A DNA stretch of 64,000 bases. Source: Myxococcus qinghaiensis. GTDB lineage: Bacteria > Myxococcota > Myxococcia > Myxococcales > Myxococcaceae. Location of the stretch: assembly GCF_024198215.1 (NCBI RefSeq), contig NZ_JAKCFA010000031.1, forward strand, positions 1-64,000. Direction: 5' to 3'. Position numbers and translations under genes: made by a program. The stretch's first letter is position 1, and each line of letters begins with the position of its first letter. Of the stretch, positions 44,173 to 53,335 are shown one piece after another. The notes beneath the pieces were generated by a model. It saw nothing but the letters and a program-made list of their open reading frames with translations. It was not told the DNA's origin and did not search any database.

Positions 44173-44664
44173 GTGAGCCAGACGACGACGCACGACATCG
44201 GGATGGAGGGGCTGGACTCGCTGTCCGGAGTGGACGCCCTGTGTCTCTTCGTGGCGCAGGATGACCGGCCCCTGCCGGCCACCGCGGGCTACGTGGACTG
44301 GCGCCTGTGCGGCGTGCTGTCGCGCGTGCTCAAGGGCGGCTTCTTCTCCGGCGAGAAGGACGACTGGCTCCTCTTGCCCTCCGACGGGAAGCTGGAGGTG
44401 CCTCGCATCTTCGTCGTCGGCCTGGGGGCGCGGCGTCAGCTCGACTCGGAAGGACTCCAGGAGGCGCTGGCCGGGGCGGGCAAGGTGCTGAGCCGGGCCA
44501 AGGTGGCGTCGGTGGCGCTGGAGATTCCCGCCGGGGGGGCGCTGGATGACGCGGCGCGGGCGGAGGGCTTCCAGAAGGGCTTCGTCCCAGCGTTCAAGGG
44601 CGGACGGGTGGCCCTCCTGGTGGACAAGGCGCTCGTCCGGCTCCTACCAGGCAGGAAGGGCTGA
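44173..44664 (+). CDS. Stand-alone protein like the M17 aminopeptidase N-terminal domain
   Basis: Encodes 163 residues from a GTG at 44173 (AAGGAGGGAGG upstream). The sequence resembles the N-terminal macro-like domain of leucyl aminopeptidase: GVDALCLFVAQDDRPLP, SRVLKGGFFSGEKDDWLLLP, RIFVVGLGARRQLDSEGLQEAL and VASVALEIPAG. The catalytic C-terminal peptidase domain is absent, and the frame ends cleanly. In PepA the N-terminal domain mediates hexamer packing and DNA binding, so a regulatory role is possible. It lies between nusB and the Che cluster. Confidence 0.7.
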   Translation: MSQTTTHDIGMEGLDSLSGVDALCLFVAQDDRPLPATAGYVDWRLCGVLSRVLKGGFFSGEKDDWLLLPSDGKLEVPRIFVVGLGARRQLDSEGLQEALAGAGKVLSRAKVASVALEIPAGGALDDAARAEGFQKGFVPAFKGGRVALLVDKALVRLLPGRKG

Positions 44665-44724
44665 AGCACAGCGACCGGGCAGGCCTTCTGTTAGCATGGG
44701 GGGTACCGTCCGGGGCGTGCGCAC

Positions 44725-45099
44725 ATGCGTGTCAAGGTGCTGATTGTCGAGGACTCCAAGGCGTCGCGCGAATACATCGCGTCGACCGTGGAGGCCGTGG
44801 AGGGCATCGAGGCCGTCGTCACCTCGAGCGGCTTCGAGGCCCTGAAGCTGCTGCCGCGCCACCGCTTCGAGCTCATCATCACCGACATCAACATGCCCGA
44901 CATCAACGGGCTTGAGCTCATCAACTTCGTCAAGAAGAACCCCAACTACCGCGACGTCCCGCTCTTCATCATCACCACTGAAGGGCGCGAGCAGGACCGC
45001 GACAGGGGCATGGCGTTGGGCGCGGCGGAGTACCTGGTGAAGCCGTTCCAACCGGGGAGCCTGGAAGGGCTTCTGCGCCGGTACCTGAAGCTGCCGTGA
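44725..45099 (+). CDS. CheY-like response regulator, first of the Che cluster
   Basis: Encodes 124 residues. Receiver features: VEDSK, Asp in LIITDINMPDINGLEL, Thr in FIITTEG and Lys in YLVKPFQPG. No output domain. Its stop overlaps the cheA start. A second, similar single receiver closes the cluster at 52942. Confidence 0.9.
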   Translation: MRVKVLIVEDSKASREYIASTVEAVEGIEAVVTSSGFEALKLLPRHRFELIITDINMPDINGLELINFVKKNPNYRDVPLFIITTEGREQDRDRGMALGAAEYLVKPFQPGSLEGLLRRYLKLP

Positions 45100-47468
45100 G
45101 TCCTCCGAGCAAGGCGCTGGCCGAGTTCGTGGCCGAGGCGACCGAGATTCTGGAGGCGCTCGGCAAGGACCTGCTCGTGCTGGACGAGCGGCGCGGCCAC
45201 GAGGCGGACCCCGACCGGGTCAACGGCATCTTCCGCGCGGCGCACTCGCTCAAGGGCCTGGCGGGGCTCTTCGGACAGGAGCGCATCTCCCGGCTGGCGC
45301 ACGGGACGGAGGACCTGCTCGACAGGCTGCGGCTGGGCAAGCTGCACTTGAACGACGCGGTGCTCGACACGCTGATTGAGGCGCTGGACGCCTTCCAGGC
45401 GCTGCTGGCGGAGACGGCGCGGGGCACGGAGACGGACGGCCTCACCCGGCGCGCGGACGGCATGGCGGAGCGGCTGGGGCGGCTGGGCGAGGTGTCCGTC
45501 GCGCTGGACGAGGACCCGTTGGAGCGCCTGGAGCTGGACGCGCAGGTGCGCTCCGTCTTCACCGAGTACGAGGAGCACCGGCTCCGGGAGAACGTGCGCA
45601 AGGGCGTGTCGATGTGGCGCGTGCGCGCCGCGTTCGACTTGTCCGACTTCGACATGGGCCTGGCGGACCTGAACACGCGCCTCAAGCCCCTGGGCGAGGT
45701 CATCAGCACGCTGCCGTCGGCCCAGCCCGGTGGCGCGCATGGCATCGCGTTCGACCTCATCTTCGGCACCCAGGTCTCCATGCCGGAGCTGGAGTCGGGG
45801 CTGAAGGGCACGCCCGCGGAGCTGGCACGGCTCGCCGTGCGGCCCGCGACGACTCGAAGCGCCGAGGCCCTGGCCCGCGCCACCGAATCGCCCGCCATCG
45901 TCCTGGGGACCCTGGGCGTCGCCTCGGCGCCCGAGGCCTCCACCGGCACTTCGCCTCCCACGAAGCGCGGCGTGCGCGCAGCGGTAGAGGGGGGGACTCA
46001 CCAGCCCCTGCTCCCGCTGGCCTCGGAGCGCTCCGACACGGAGCAGGGCGAGACGGGGGCGTCCGCGCACGGTGTGCCCGGGTTGGATTCCGAGTCCGAC
46101 GAGGAGCACGCTCCCTCGGCGAAGGGCCCCTCGCTGGTGACGTATCTCCAGGGGCCCGGAGGTCGTGCGCCCGCGCTCGCGGCGACGCCCCCGGGCGCGT
46201 CCCAGGCAGGGGCCGGGGCCGCATCGTCGTCGTCTGCCTCGGCGGAGCCTTCGCTGCGCTCCCTCACGCAGACGGTGCGCGTGGACATCGGCAAGCTGGA
46301 TGGCCTCATCAACATGGTGGGCGAGCTCTTGCTCATCAAGGCCAGCCTCCAGCGGCTCGCGGAGTCGGCGCGGCAGGATGGCGTGGTGCCGCTGTCGAAG
46401 CTGTTCGGCCAGGAGCTGGCGCGCGAGACGCGGGGCCTGGAGCGCAAGCTGGAGGCGCTGCAGGAGGGCCTGCTGGAAGCGCGGATGGTGCCGGTGGGCC
46501 AGGTGTTCGACAAGCTGGCCCGGCTGGTGCGCCGCATCACCCGCGAAGCGGGCAAGGAGATCGACTTCGTCATCGGCGGCGGCGAGGTGGAGCTGGACAA
46601 GCTCATCGTCGAGGAGCTGAGCGACCCGCTGATGCACCTCATCCGCAACGCCATCGACCATGGCGTCGAGTCACCGGACACGCGACTGGCCGCGGGCAAG
46701 CCCCGGCGCGCGGTGGTGTCGCTGCGGGCCGAGCAGAAGGGCAACCACGTCGTCATCCAGGTGAGTGACGACGGAGCGGGCATCGACGAGCTGCGCGTGC
46801 GCGAGGTGGCGCTGACGCGCGGCCTCATCACCCACGCGCAGGCGGAGGAGATGGGGCGCCGGGAGCTGCTCAACCTCATCTTCCTGCCCGGCTTCTCCAC
46901 CGCGCGCAGCGTGTCCGAGCTGTCCGGCCGGGGCGTGGGCCTGGACGTGGTGAAGAACAACCTGGGCAACCTCTCCGGCATCATCGACGTGTGGAGCGAG
47001 CGCGGGAAGGGCACGGCTTTCCACCTGACGCTGCCCGTCACGCTCGCCATCATCCGCGCGCTGGTGGTGGGGGTGAGCGCTCGCACGTACGCGGTGCCGC
47101 TCAACAGCGTGCTGGAGATTCTCTCCGTGCAGCCCCGGGAGATTCGCACCATGGAGCGCCGCGAGGTGCTGGACGTGCGGGGCCAGACGTTGCCCTTCGT
47201 GCGGCTGGCGCGGCTGTTCGGCCTGCCGGAGCGGCCGGTGAGTCGCTACTTCGTGGTGGTGGTGGGGCTGGCGCAGGAGCGGCTGGGCATCGCCGTGGAC
47301 GAGCTGCACGGTCAGCAGGACATCGTCACCAAGCCCCTGGGCGGCAGGCTGCAGTCCGTCCGGGGCATCTCCGGCGCCACGGACCTGGGGAACCGGCGGC
47401 CGGTGCTGGTGCTGGACGTGGCGGCGCTGCTGGAAGAGGGACTGGCCCTGGAGCGAAGGCGGGCCTGA
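45096..47468 (+). CDS. cheA: Chemotaxis histidine kinase CheA
   Basis: Encodes 790 residues from a GTG overlapping the CheY stop. Order: Hpt domain with phospho-His50 (FRAAHSLKGLAGLF), a second helical region (about 130-260), a long Ser/Pro/Ala-rich linker (about 260-385), the dimerisation domain (VRVDIGKLDGLINMVGELLL), the ATPase domain (LIRNAIDHGVESPD, VSDDGAGID, SGRGVGLDVVKNNL), and a CheW-like domain at the C-terminus (ALVVGVSARTYAVPLNSVLE). No receiver is fused. It phosphorylates the CheY-like and CheB proteins encoded nearby. Confidence 0.95.
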   Translation: MSPPSKALAEFVAEATEILEALGKDLLVLDERRGHEADPDRVNGIFRAAHSLKGLAGLFGQERISRLAHGTEDLLDRLRLGKLHLNDAVLDTLIEALDAFQALLAETARGTETDGLTRRADGMAERLGRLGEVSVALDEDPLERLELDAQVRSVFTEYEEHRLRENVRKGVSMWRVRAAFDLSDFDMGLADLNTRLKPLGEVISTLPSAQPGGAHGIAFDLIFGTQVSMPELESGLKGTPAELARLAVRPATTRSAEALARATESPAIVLGTLGVASAPEASTGTSPPTKRGVRAAVEGGTHQPLLPLASERSDTEQGETGASAHGVPGLDSESDEEHAPSAKGPSLVTYLQGPGGRAPALAATPPGASQAGAGAASSSSASAEPSLRSLTQTVRVDIGKLDGLINMVGELLLIKASLQRLAESARQDGVVPLSKLFGQELARETRGLERKLEALQEGLLEARMVPVGQVFDKLARLVRRITREAGKEIDFVIGGGEVELDKLIVEELSDPLMHLIRNAIDHGVESPDTRLAAGKPRRAVVSLRAEQKGNHVVIQVSDDGAGIDELRVREVALTRGLITHAQAEEMGRRELLNLIFLPGFSTARSVSELSGRGVGLDVVKNNLGNLSGIIDVWSERGKGTAFHLTLPVTLAIIRALVVGVSARTYAVPLNSVLEILSVQPREIRTMERREVLDVRGQTLPFVRLARLFGLPERPVSRYFVVVVGLAQERLGIAVDELHGQQDIVTKPLGGRLQSVRGISGATDLGNRRPVLVLDVAALLEEGLALERRRA

Positions 47469-47502
47469 CGTTCGCCCTGGCCGGCTGCTATCCTCACGCG
47501 CT

Positions 47503-48069
47503 GTGTCCCGGTTCGCCGAACTGCTCGACGACTTCTTCTTCCGTCCGGACGAGGATGTCAGCGGCCTGCAGGACTTCGCCGCCGGCAGCGACGGTGTCGC
47601 CTCGGCCGCGCCCGAGGAAGTCCCCGAGGAGTACCTGTCCTTCCGGCTGGAGGGCGAGGCCTACGCGGTGCCCATCCGCGCGGTGCGCGAAATCTCCAAG
47701 GTGCCCCCGCTGACGGAGATTCCGAGGGCGGAGCCCCACCTGCTCGGGGTGATGAACCTGCGTGGGGAGCTGCTGCCCGCGTACGACATCAAGGTCCGGC
47801 TGGGGCTGGCGGAGCGGGCGCCCCTGGTCGCCGGTCCGGACGCGCCCGTGCCACCTCGGGACGCGCGCATCCTGGTGCTGCGCACGGAGACGGGGCCCGC
47901 GGGCGTGTGGGTGGACACCGTGTCCGGCGTGGTGAAGCTCAAGCCCTCCATGCTGGAGCCGCCACCGCCCGGCCTGCGCCGGGGGGACAAGGACTGTGTC
48001 GTGGGTATCGGTCGACGCGGGCCCTCGCTCTACATCCTGCTGGACCCTGAACAGGCGCTGGCGCCATGA
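47503..48069 (+). CDS. cheW: CheW-like coupling protein with N-terminal extension
   Basis: Encodes 188 residues from a GTG at 47503. Residues about 45-185 are a CheW fold: YLSFRLEGEAYAVPIRAVREI, GVMNLRGELLPAYDIK and GVWVDTVSGVVKL. A 45-residue extension at the N-terminus is acidic and aromatic (ELLDDFFFRPDEDVSGLQDF), a candidate binding peptide. It couples receptors to CheA. The stop overlaps the next cheW. Confidence 0.88.
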   Translation: MSRFAELLDDFFFRPDEDVSGLQDFAAGSDGVASAAPEEVPEEYLSFRLEGEAYAVPIRAVREISKVPPLTEIPRAEPHLLGVMNLRGELLPAYDIKVRLGLAERAPLVAGPDAPVPPRDARILVLRTETGPAGVWVDTVSGVVKLKPSMLEPPPPGLRRGDKDCVVGIGRRGPSLYILLDPEQALAP

Positions 48070-48590
48070 AGGACTCGGTCAACCTGCTGGCGCGCCACCC
48101 CATGGGGGGGCCGGATGCGCCCGGTGAGCAGCCGGACACCGTCGTGCAGCTCTGCGCCTTCTTCCTGGGGGAGGAGGAGTACGTGCTGGATATCCAGCGC
48201 GTGGAGGAGGTGCTGCCGCTCCAGCGCGTGACGCCCATTCCGCATGCCCCCTCGTTCGTGGAGGGCGTGCTTCACCTGCGGGGCGTCATCCTTCCGGTGG
48301 TGGACCTGCGACGCCGGCTCCAGGGCCAGCCCTCGGTGGAGTCGCGCAAGGCGCGGCTTTTGGTGTGCCGGCTGGGCGCGCGGCGGGTGGCGGTGCGGGT
48401 GGAGCGCGTGGCGGAGGTGCTGCGCGTGCGGCGGGGCGATATCAAGCCCGCGCCGGCGCTGCGGGTGTCGGGTCGCTCGCCCTTCGTGGTGGGCGTGTGT
48501 GGCCCGCCGGACCGTCTGCGGTTGCTGCTCGACTTGAAGGCGTTGCTGCGCGCGGAGCTGGAGCGCGAAGCGGTGCGCCCGACGAAGTGA
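48066..48590 (+). CDS. cheW: Second CheW-like protein
   Basis: Encodes 174 residues; starts inside the previous stop. The CheW fold is shown by VVQLCAFFLGEEEYVLDIQRVEEVL, FVEGVLHLRGVILPVVDLRRRL and RRVAVRVERVAEVLRV. Two CheW proteins with one CheA suggest more than one receptor type or a scaffold role. Confidence 0.9.
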   Translation: MKDSVNLLARHPMGGPDAPGEQPDTVVQLCAFFLGEEEYVLDIQRVEEVLPLQRVTPIPHAPSFVEGVLHLRGVILPVVDLRRRLQGQPSVESRKARLLVCRLGARRVAVRVERVAEVLRVRRGDIKPAPALRVSGRSPFVVGVCGPPDRLRLLLDLKALLRAELEREAVRPTK

Positions 48591-48601
48591 AGAGGGTGAC
48601 G

Positions 48602-48991
48602 ATGGACATGCAGCGCAGTGACTTGGACAACCACCGCCGCATCCTGGGCATCGGGTTCATCGCCATCAACGCGCTCACCGTGCTGGCGGGCATCGTGTTG
48701 GCCATCTTCTTCGCGTTCGGCGGGTTGATGATGGTGAGCGAGGAGGCCCAGGCCCGGGACCGTGTCGCCTACTTCCTCATCGGCGGCGGACTCAGTGCGT
48801 GCGTCCTGGCGTTCGGCCTGCCAGGCGTCATCGCCGGCATTGGCCTGTTGAAGCGTCGCAGGTGGTCGCGGGTGCTCGCGCTGGTGCTGGGAATCATCGG
48901 GCTGTTCAACTTCCCGCTGGGCACCTGCCTGGGCATCTACGCCATCTGGTTCTACGCCCAGGAAGGCTCCGACCGGGTCCTCGCGTCATGA
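48602..48991 (+). CDS. Small integral membrane protein inside the Che cluster
   Basis: Encodes 129 residues from the ATG at 48602 (AGAGGG upstream); its frame stays open upstream in another frame of cheW, which is not coding. Three or four hydrophobic helices are evident: ILGIGFIAINALTVLAGIVL, VAYFLIGGGLSACVLAFGLPG and VLALVLGIIGLFNFPLG. Family unknown. Its stop overlaps the HEAT-repeat gene. Confidence 0.78.
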   Translation: MDMQRSDLDNHRRILGIGFIAINALTVLAGIVLAIFFAFGGLMMVSEEAQARDRVAYFLIGGGLSACVLAFGLPGVIAGIGLLKRRRWSRVLALVLGIIGLFNFPLGTCLGIYAIWFYAQEGSDRVLAS

Positions 48992-50964
48992 GCCACCTGC
49001 CCGTCTTTCCCGCGGAGGAGGAGCGCTACCGGTCGCTCCAGGAGTTGGATCCGCGTCGCGAGGGCAGCCTGGACGTGCTCGTGGCGGGGCTGCACGACGA
49101 GAGCTGGCGGGTGCGCCACGCGGCGGCGGAGGGGCTCCAGCGGCTGTCCTCGCCCGCGGCCGTGGCGCTCCGGCTCGTCGGCGTGCTGGGCGAGCGCGGT
49201 GAGACGGGGGCTCGCAACGCGGCGGCCGAGGCGCTGGTGGGGCTGGGCCTTCCCGCGCTGGGGCCGCTGGTGAAGCTGCTGGGGCATCCGGACCCGGACC
49301 AGCGCAAGTTCGCGGCGGACATCCTCGGGCAGTTGGGGCTTCACGCGGCGGAGGCGCCGCTGGTGCAGGCGCTGGAGGACCCGGACCTCAACGTGCGCGT
49401 GTCCGTGTCGGAGGCCCTGGGCCGGGTGGGCAGCGAGCCCGGCGCGCGCGCGCTGGAGCGCCTGTTGAACGACGCGGAGCCGCTGCTCCGCCTGTCCGCG
49501 CTGGAGGGCCTGGTGCTGCTGCGCCGTCCGCCGCCGCTGCCGGTGGTGGTGGCGCTGCTGGACGATGCCCGGCTGCGGCGCAGTGCCTTCCGGGCGCTGG
49601 GCCTGATTCCCCAGGTGGCGGCCACGGAGCTGCTGTGCCAGGGCCTGGAGTCCTCCACCCGCTCGGTGCGCGAGGCGGCCCTCGCGGCGCTCGGCGTGCA
49701 GGCGTCGCTGGTGGAGCCCGCGCGGCAGGGCGAGCTGGAGGCGGTCATCCACGCGGCGCTGCGGCGCTTGCCGGACGCGGTGGCGCGACTGGCGCAGGCG
49801 CTGGAGTCGGAGGACGTGACGGTGCGCGCGGGAGCGCTGCTGGCGGTGGCGGCGCTGGGTGAGGCGTCCCTGGCGGTGCCCGTGGCCGAGGCCGCTCGCG
49901 AGGACCGCCTGCTTCGGGACGTGCTGAGCACGCTGGGGCGGCTGGGCGCGGAGGGTGGGCGCACGTTGCTCGCGGCGATGTCGGACCTGTCAGCGCCCGC
50001 GCGGGCGGCGGCGGCCGAGGCGCTGGTGGACCTGGTGGATGCGACGTCCGTCACGCCGCTGTGCGCGCTCCTGGAGTGGGCGGAGGACGACTTGCGCGGC
50101 GTGGTAGTGCGAGCGCTGGGGCGCACGCGCTCTCCGGAGGCGGCGAGCCCCCTGGTCGACTTGCTGCGGGACTCGGTGACGGCGGGCGCTGCGACTCGGG
50201 CGCTGGGCGTGCTCGCGGGAAGTTGCCGTGGGGCGGTGCTCGCGGCGCTGGAGGAGGCGGTGGCTCGGAGGGCGACGCCCGTGGCGGTGGCGGCGCTGGG
50301 GCGGGTGGGTGGCGCGCCCGCGTTGCCCTCGCTGCGCAAGCTGGCGCGGGACGTGGACCCTCGCTGGCGGGCGGCGGCGGTGGAGGTCGCCGGCGAGGTG
50401 GACGGCGGGGTGGGCCGGGAGCTGGCGCGCGCGGCGCTCGCGGACGAGGCGGCGCCGGTGCGGGCGGCGGGGGCTCGGGCCATGGGGCGACTGGGAGGCT
50501 CGGAGGCGGGGGCGCTCCTGCGCTCCGCGCTCCAGGACGAGGAGTCGTCGGTGCGACGGGCAGCGGTGGACGCGGTGGGCGAGAGTGGCGCCATGGACCG
50601 CGTCGCGGAGCTGGAGCCGCTGGTGCGCCACCCCGATGGGGCGCTGGCGGTGGCGGCGGTGCGCGCGTTGTCCAGGCTGGGACGGGTGGGTGCGCGCGTG
50701 TTGAGAGAGGCTTCCAATCATCCGGACGCGGAGGTGGTGAAGGCGGTGCTGTCGGCGGGGGCGGTGTCTCGGGAGGGTGTGGCGCTGGCGGAGTCGCTGC
50801 TGGAGCATCCGCACTGGGACGTGCGGGCGGCGGCGGCGCGGGTGCTGGGGGATTCGGGCGGGCCGGAGAGCCTGGGCCCCACCCGCCGCGCGCTGGAGGC
50901 GGAGTCGGACGCCCTGGCCCGACAGGCGCTGGCGGACGCGGTGGAGCGCCTGGCTCGGCGCTGA
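48988..50964 (+). CDS. Large HEAT-repeat protein of the Che cluster
   Basis: Encodes 658 residues from the ATG at 48988. From about residue 25 to the end it is an array of some 20 HEAT/PBS-lyase-like repeats of about 31 residues, with recurring VR-AAAEALGRLG and LVALL-type helices. There is no signal peptide, catalytic motif or membrane helix. Such solenoids bind proteins. Being between CheW/membrane protein and CheR, it is probably a scaffold or adaptor for this signalling system, perhaps replacing part of the missing receptor array. Confidence 0.85.
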   Translation: MSHLPVFPAEEERYRSLQELDPRREGSLDVLVAGLHDESWRVRHAAAEGLQRLSSPAAVALRLVGVLGERGETGARNAAAEALVGLGLPALGPLVKLLGHPDPDQRKFAADILGQLGLHAAEAPLVQALEDPDLNVRVSVSEALGRVGSEPGARALERLLNDAEPLLRLSALEGLVLLRRPPPLPVVVALLDDARLRRSAFRALGLIPQVAATELLCQGLESSTRSVREAALAALGVQASLVEPARQGELEAVIHAALRRLPDAVARLAQALESEDVTVRAGALLAVAALGEASLAVPVAEAAREDRLLRDVLSTLGRLGAEGGRTLLAAMSDLSAPARAAAAEALVDLVDATSVTPLCALLEWAEDDLRGVVVRALGRTRSPEAASPLVDLLRDSVTAGAATRALGVLAGSCRGAVLAALEEAVARRATPVAVAALGRVGGAPALPSLRKLARDVDPRWRAAAVEVAGEVDGGVGRELARAALADEAAPVRAAGARAMGRLGGSEAGALLRSALQDEESSVRRAAVDAVGESGAMDRVAELEPLVRHPDGALAVAAVRALSRLGRVGARVLREASNHPDAEVVKAVLSAGAVSREGVALAESLLEHPHWDVRAAAARVLGDSGGPESLGPTRRALEAESDALARQALADAVERLARR

Positions 50965-50979
50965 GGGAGGGGACACGGG

Positions 50980-51852
50980 GTGGCGCGCTTCGATGACAGC
51001 CGGCCGGAGATGTCCGCGGAGGAGTTCCGGCTCCTGAGGGACCACGTGTACTCGCACTGCGGCATCCTGGTGCACGAGGACATGAAGTTCGTCATGGAGC
51101 GGCGGCTGTGGCCCCGGCTGGAAGCGCTGGGCGTTTCCGACTTCAGCGCGTACCACCGCTACCTGCGCTACGACGCGAACCGGCACGCGGAGCTGGAGGC
51201 CGCCGTCGAGTCGCTCACGACGCACGAGACGTACTTCTTCCGCGAGCCCTCGCAGCTCAAGGCGTTCCGCGAGGAGCTGCTGCCGCTGCTGGAGAAGCGC
51301 AACGCGCGCACGAAGCGGCTGCGGCTGTGGTCGGCGGGGTGCTCCTCCGGAGAAGAGGCGTACACGCTGGCGATGCTGCTCAAGGACGAGCGGCGCTTCG
51401 AGGACTGGGACGTGGAGGTGTACGGCAGCGACATCTCCCGGCGCGTGCTGTCCATGGCCCGGAGCGCGGAGTACGGGCCGTCCGCGCTGCGCGCGACGTC
51501 GGCGGACTTGCTGGAGCGCTTCTTCGTGCCGGCGGGCAAGGCGAAGGTGCGGGTGCGTGACGACGTCCGGGCGATGGTGTCCTTCGGCCACCACAACCTG
51601 CTGGACGAGGCGGGCAGCCAGCTGGTGATGAAGATGGACGCGGTGTTCTGCCGCAACGTGATGATCTACTTCGACCAGTCCGCGCGCAGGCGGGTGCTGC
51701 GCATCCTTCGCGACAGGCTGGTGCCCGGGGGCTATCTGCTGCTGGGCCACTCGGAGAACCTGCTCAACCTGGGCGCGGACTTCGAGCTGGTGCACCTGCG
51801 AGGCGACCTGGTGTATCGGCGGCCGGAGCTGACGGGGGGCGAGGCGCGATGA
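50980..51852 (+). CDS. cheR: Chemoreceptor methyltransferase CheR
   Basis: Encodes 290 residues from a GTG. An N-terminal helical domain (ECRLLRDHVYSHCGILV-like) precedes the SAM-binding domain, with LWSAGCSSGEEAYTLAMLL and MDAVFCRNVMIYFDQ. It methylates glutamates on receptors. No receptor gene is in the window, so the target must be elsewhere. Confidence 0.94.
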   Translation: MARFDDSRPEMSAEEFRLLRDHVYSHCGILVHEDMKFVMERRLWPRLEALGVSDFSAYHRYLRYDANRHAELEAAVESLTTHETYFFREPSQLKAFREELLPLLEKRNARTKRLRLWSAGCSSGEEAYTLAMLLKDERRFEDWDVEVYGSDISRRVLSMARSAEYGPSALRATSADLLERFFVPAGKAKVRVRDDVRAMVSFGHHNLLDEAGSQLVMKMDAVFCRNVMIYFDQSARRRVLRILRDRLVPGGYLLLGHSENLLNLGADFELVHLRGDLVYRRPELTGGEAR

Positions 51853-52886
51853 GCGGGCAGAAGGGTGTCGCCGTGCTCGTCATCGACGACTCCGCGCACA
51901 ACCGGCACACGTTGACGACGCTGCTGGAGTCCGCGCCGGACGTCCGGGTGTTGGACCGCGCGGCCGACGGCGAAGAGGGGTTGAAGAAAGTCCTCGAGCT
52001 GAAGCCGGACGTGGTGACGTTGGATTTGGAGATGCCGAAGCTGGGCGGCTACACGTTCCTGCGGCTCTTGATGCGCACGGCGCCCACGCCCGTCATCGTC
52101 ATCTCCAGCTATGCGCACCGCTCGGACGTCTTCAAGGCGCTGGAGCTGGGCGCGTTCGACTTCATCGCCAAGCCCGCCAAGGGCACCCCGGCGGAGCTGG
52201 AGGTGCTCCGCCAGGAGCTGCTGGAGAAGGTGCGCGCGGCGCTGCACGTGCGGCCGGGGCAGCGTCATGCCTCGCCCGGAGCGCGAGCGCTGGCGGTGGC
52301 GGGAGAGCTCCCGCTGGTGGTGGCCATCGGCGCGTCCACGGGAGGACCACCGGCGGTGCAGCGCGTGCTGGAGGGCCTGGCCGCGGAGCCCACGCCGTGC
52401 GTGCTGGTGAGTCAGCACATGCCCGCGCAGTTCACTCGGGCCTTCGCGGATCGGTTGGACCGAATTGGCCCCTTCACGGTGACGGAGGCGAACGAGGGAG
52501 ACCCGGTGCAGCCGGGGCACGTGTACATCGCTCCAGGTGGGAAGCACCTCGTGGTGGTGGAGCGCGGCACTCGACTGGAGCTGCACACGCCGCCCCCCAC
52601 GCCGCTGGACAAGTACGCACCGAGCGTGGACCGACTCTTCACCAGCGTGGCGCAGGTGCTGGGCAGCCGCGCGCTGGCGGTGGTGTTGACGGGCATGGGC
52701 GCGGACGGGGCGGCGGGGGCGCGCGAGGTGCAGCGCGTGGGCGGCGAGGTGTGGGCCGAGTCGGAGGAGACGGCCGTCGTGTTTGGCATGCCAGGGGAGG
52801 CCATCGCCTCGGGAGCGGCGAAGCGGGTGCTGCGACTGGGGGAAATCGGACCCGCGCTGGCGGCGCTCGCCCGACGACGGCGATGA
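51849..52886 (+). CDS. cheB: CheB methylesterase/glutaminase
   Basis: Encodes 345 residues; its ATG overlaps the cheR stop. The receiver has IDDS, Asp in VVTLDLEMPKLGGY and Lys in FIAKPAKG. The esterase domain has the triad Ser in VAIGASTGGPPAV, His in VSQHMPAQF and Asp in TGMGADGAAGA. It removes receptor methyl groups and responds to CheA phosphorylation. Confidence 0.95.
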   Translation: MSGQKGVAVLVIDDSAHNRHTLTTLLESAPDVRVLDRAADGEEGLKKVLELKPDVVTLDLEMPKLGGYTFLRLLMRTAPTPVIVISSYAHRSDVFKALELGAFDFIAKPAKGTPAELEVLRQELLEKVRAALHVRPGQRHASPGARALAVAGELPLVVAIGASTGGPPAVQRVLEGLAAEPTPCVLVSQHMPAQFTRAFADRLDRIGPFTVTEANEGDPVQPGHVYIAPGGKHLVVVERGTRLELHTPPPTPLDKYAPSVDRLFTSVAQVLGSRALAVVLTGMGADGAAGAREVQRVGGEVWAESEETAVVFGMPGEAIASGAAKRVLRLGEIGPALAALARRRR

Positions 52887-52941
52887 GGGGACGCGGAACT
52901 GCGGGCGGTGGAAGAGGCCCGGGTGTTAGTCTGGGCCGGTC

Positions 52942-53322
52942 ATGACGCAGCAGATTCGAGCTTTGGTGGTGGACGACTCGCAGGCGATGCGACGCAGCAT
53001 CATGTACGCGTTGCAACGCATCAGCGGGATGGCCTGCACCGAGGCGCAGGATGGCGTCGAGGGGCTGAAGAAGTTGACCCAGGGCCGCTTCGACCTGGTG
53101 CTCACGGACATCAACATGCCGTTGATGGATGGACTCAAGCTCATCCACCACATCCGTCATGCGACGGACCATCGCCATGTGCCCATCGTCGTCATCACGA
53201 CGGAGGGCGCGGCGGCGGACCGGGAGCGGGCCATGTCCCTGGGCGCGAGCGCGTATCTGGTGAAGCCCGTGCAAGCCAAGGTGGTGATGGACACCGTCAA
53301 GGACTTGCTGAAGCTGGACTGA
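52942..53322 (+). CDS. Second CheY-like response regulator
   Basis: Encodes 126 residues. Receiver: VDDSQAMRR, Asp in LVLTDINMPLMDGLKL, Thr in VITTEG and Lys in YLVKPVQAK. No output domain. It is close in style to the receiver that opens the cluster, so the pair may divide the output, or one may act as a phosphate sink. Confidence 0.9.
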   Translation: MTQQIRALVVDDSQAMRRSIMYALQRISGMACTEAQDGVEGLKKLTQGRFDLVLTDINMPLMDGLKLIHHIRHATDHRHVPIVVITTEGAAADRERAMSLGASAYLVKPVQAKVVMDTVKDLLKLD

Positions 53323-53335
53323 GGCGAGCGCGCGA

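Noticed and set aside
48365..48601. Upstream extension of the small membrane protein
   Set aside because: It overlaps the second cheW in another frame with shadow-like composition; the ATG at 48602 has its own ribosome binding site.
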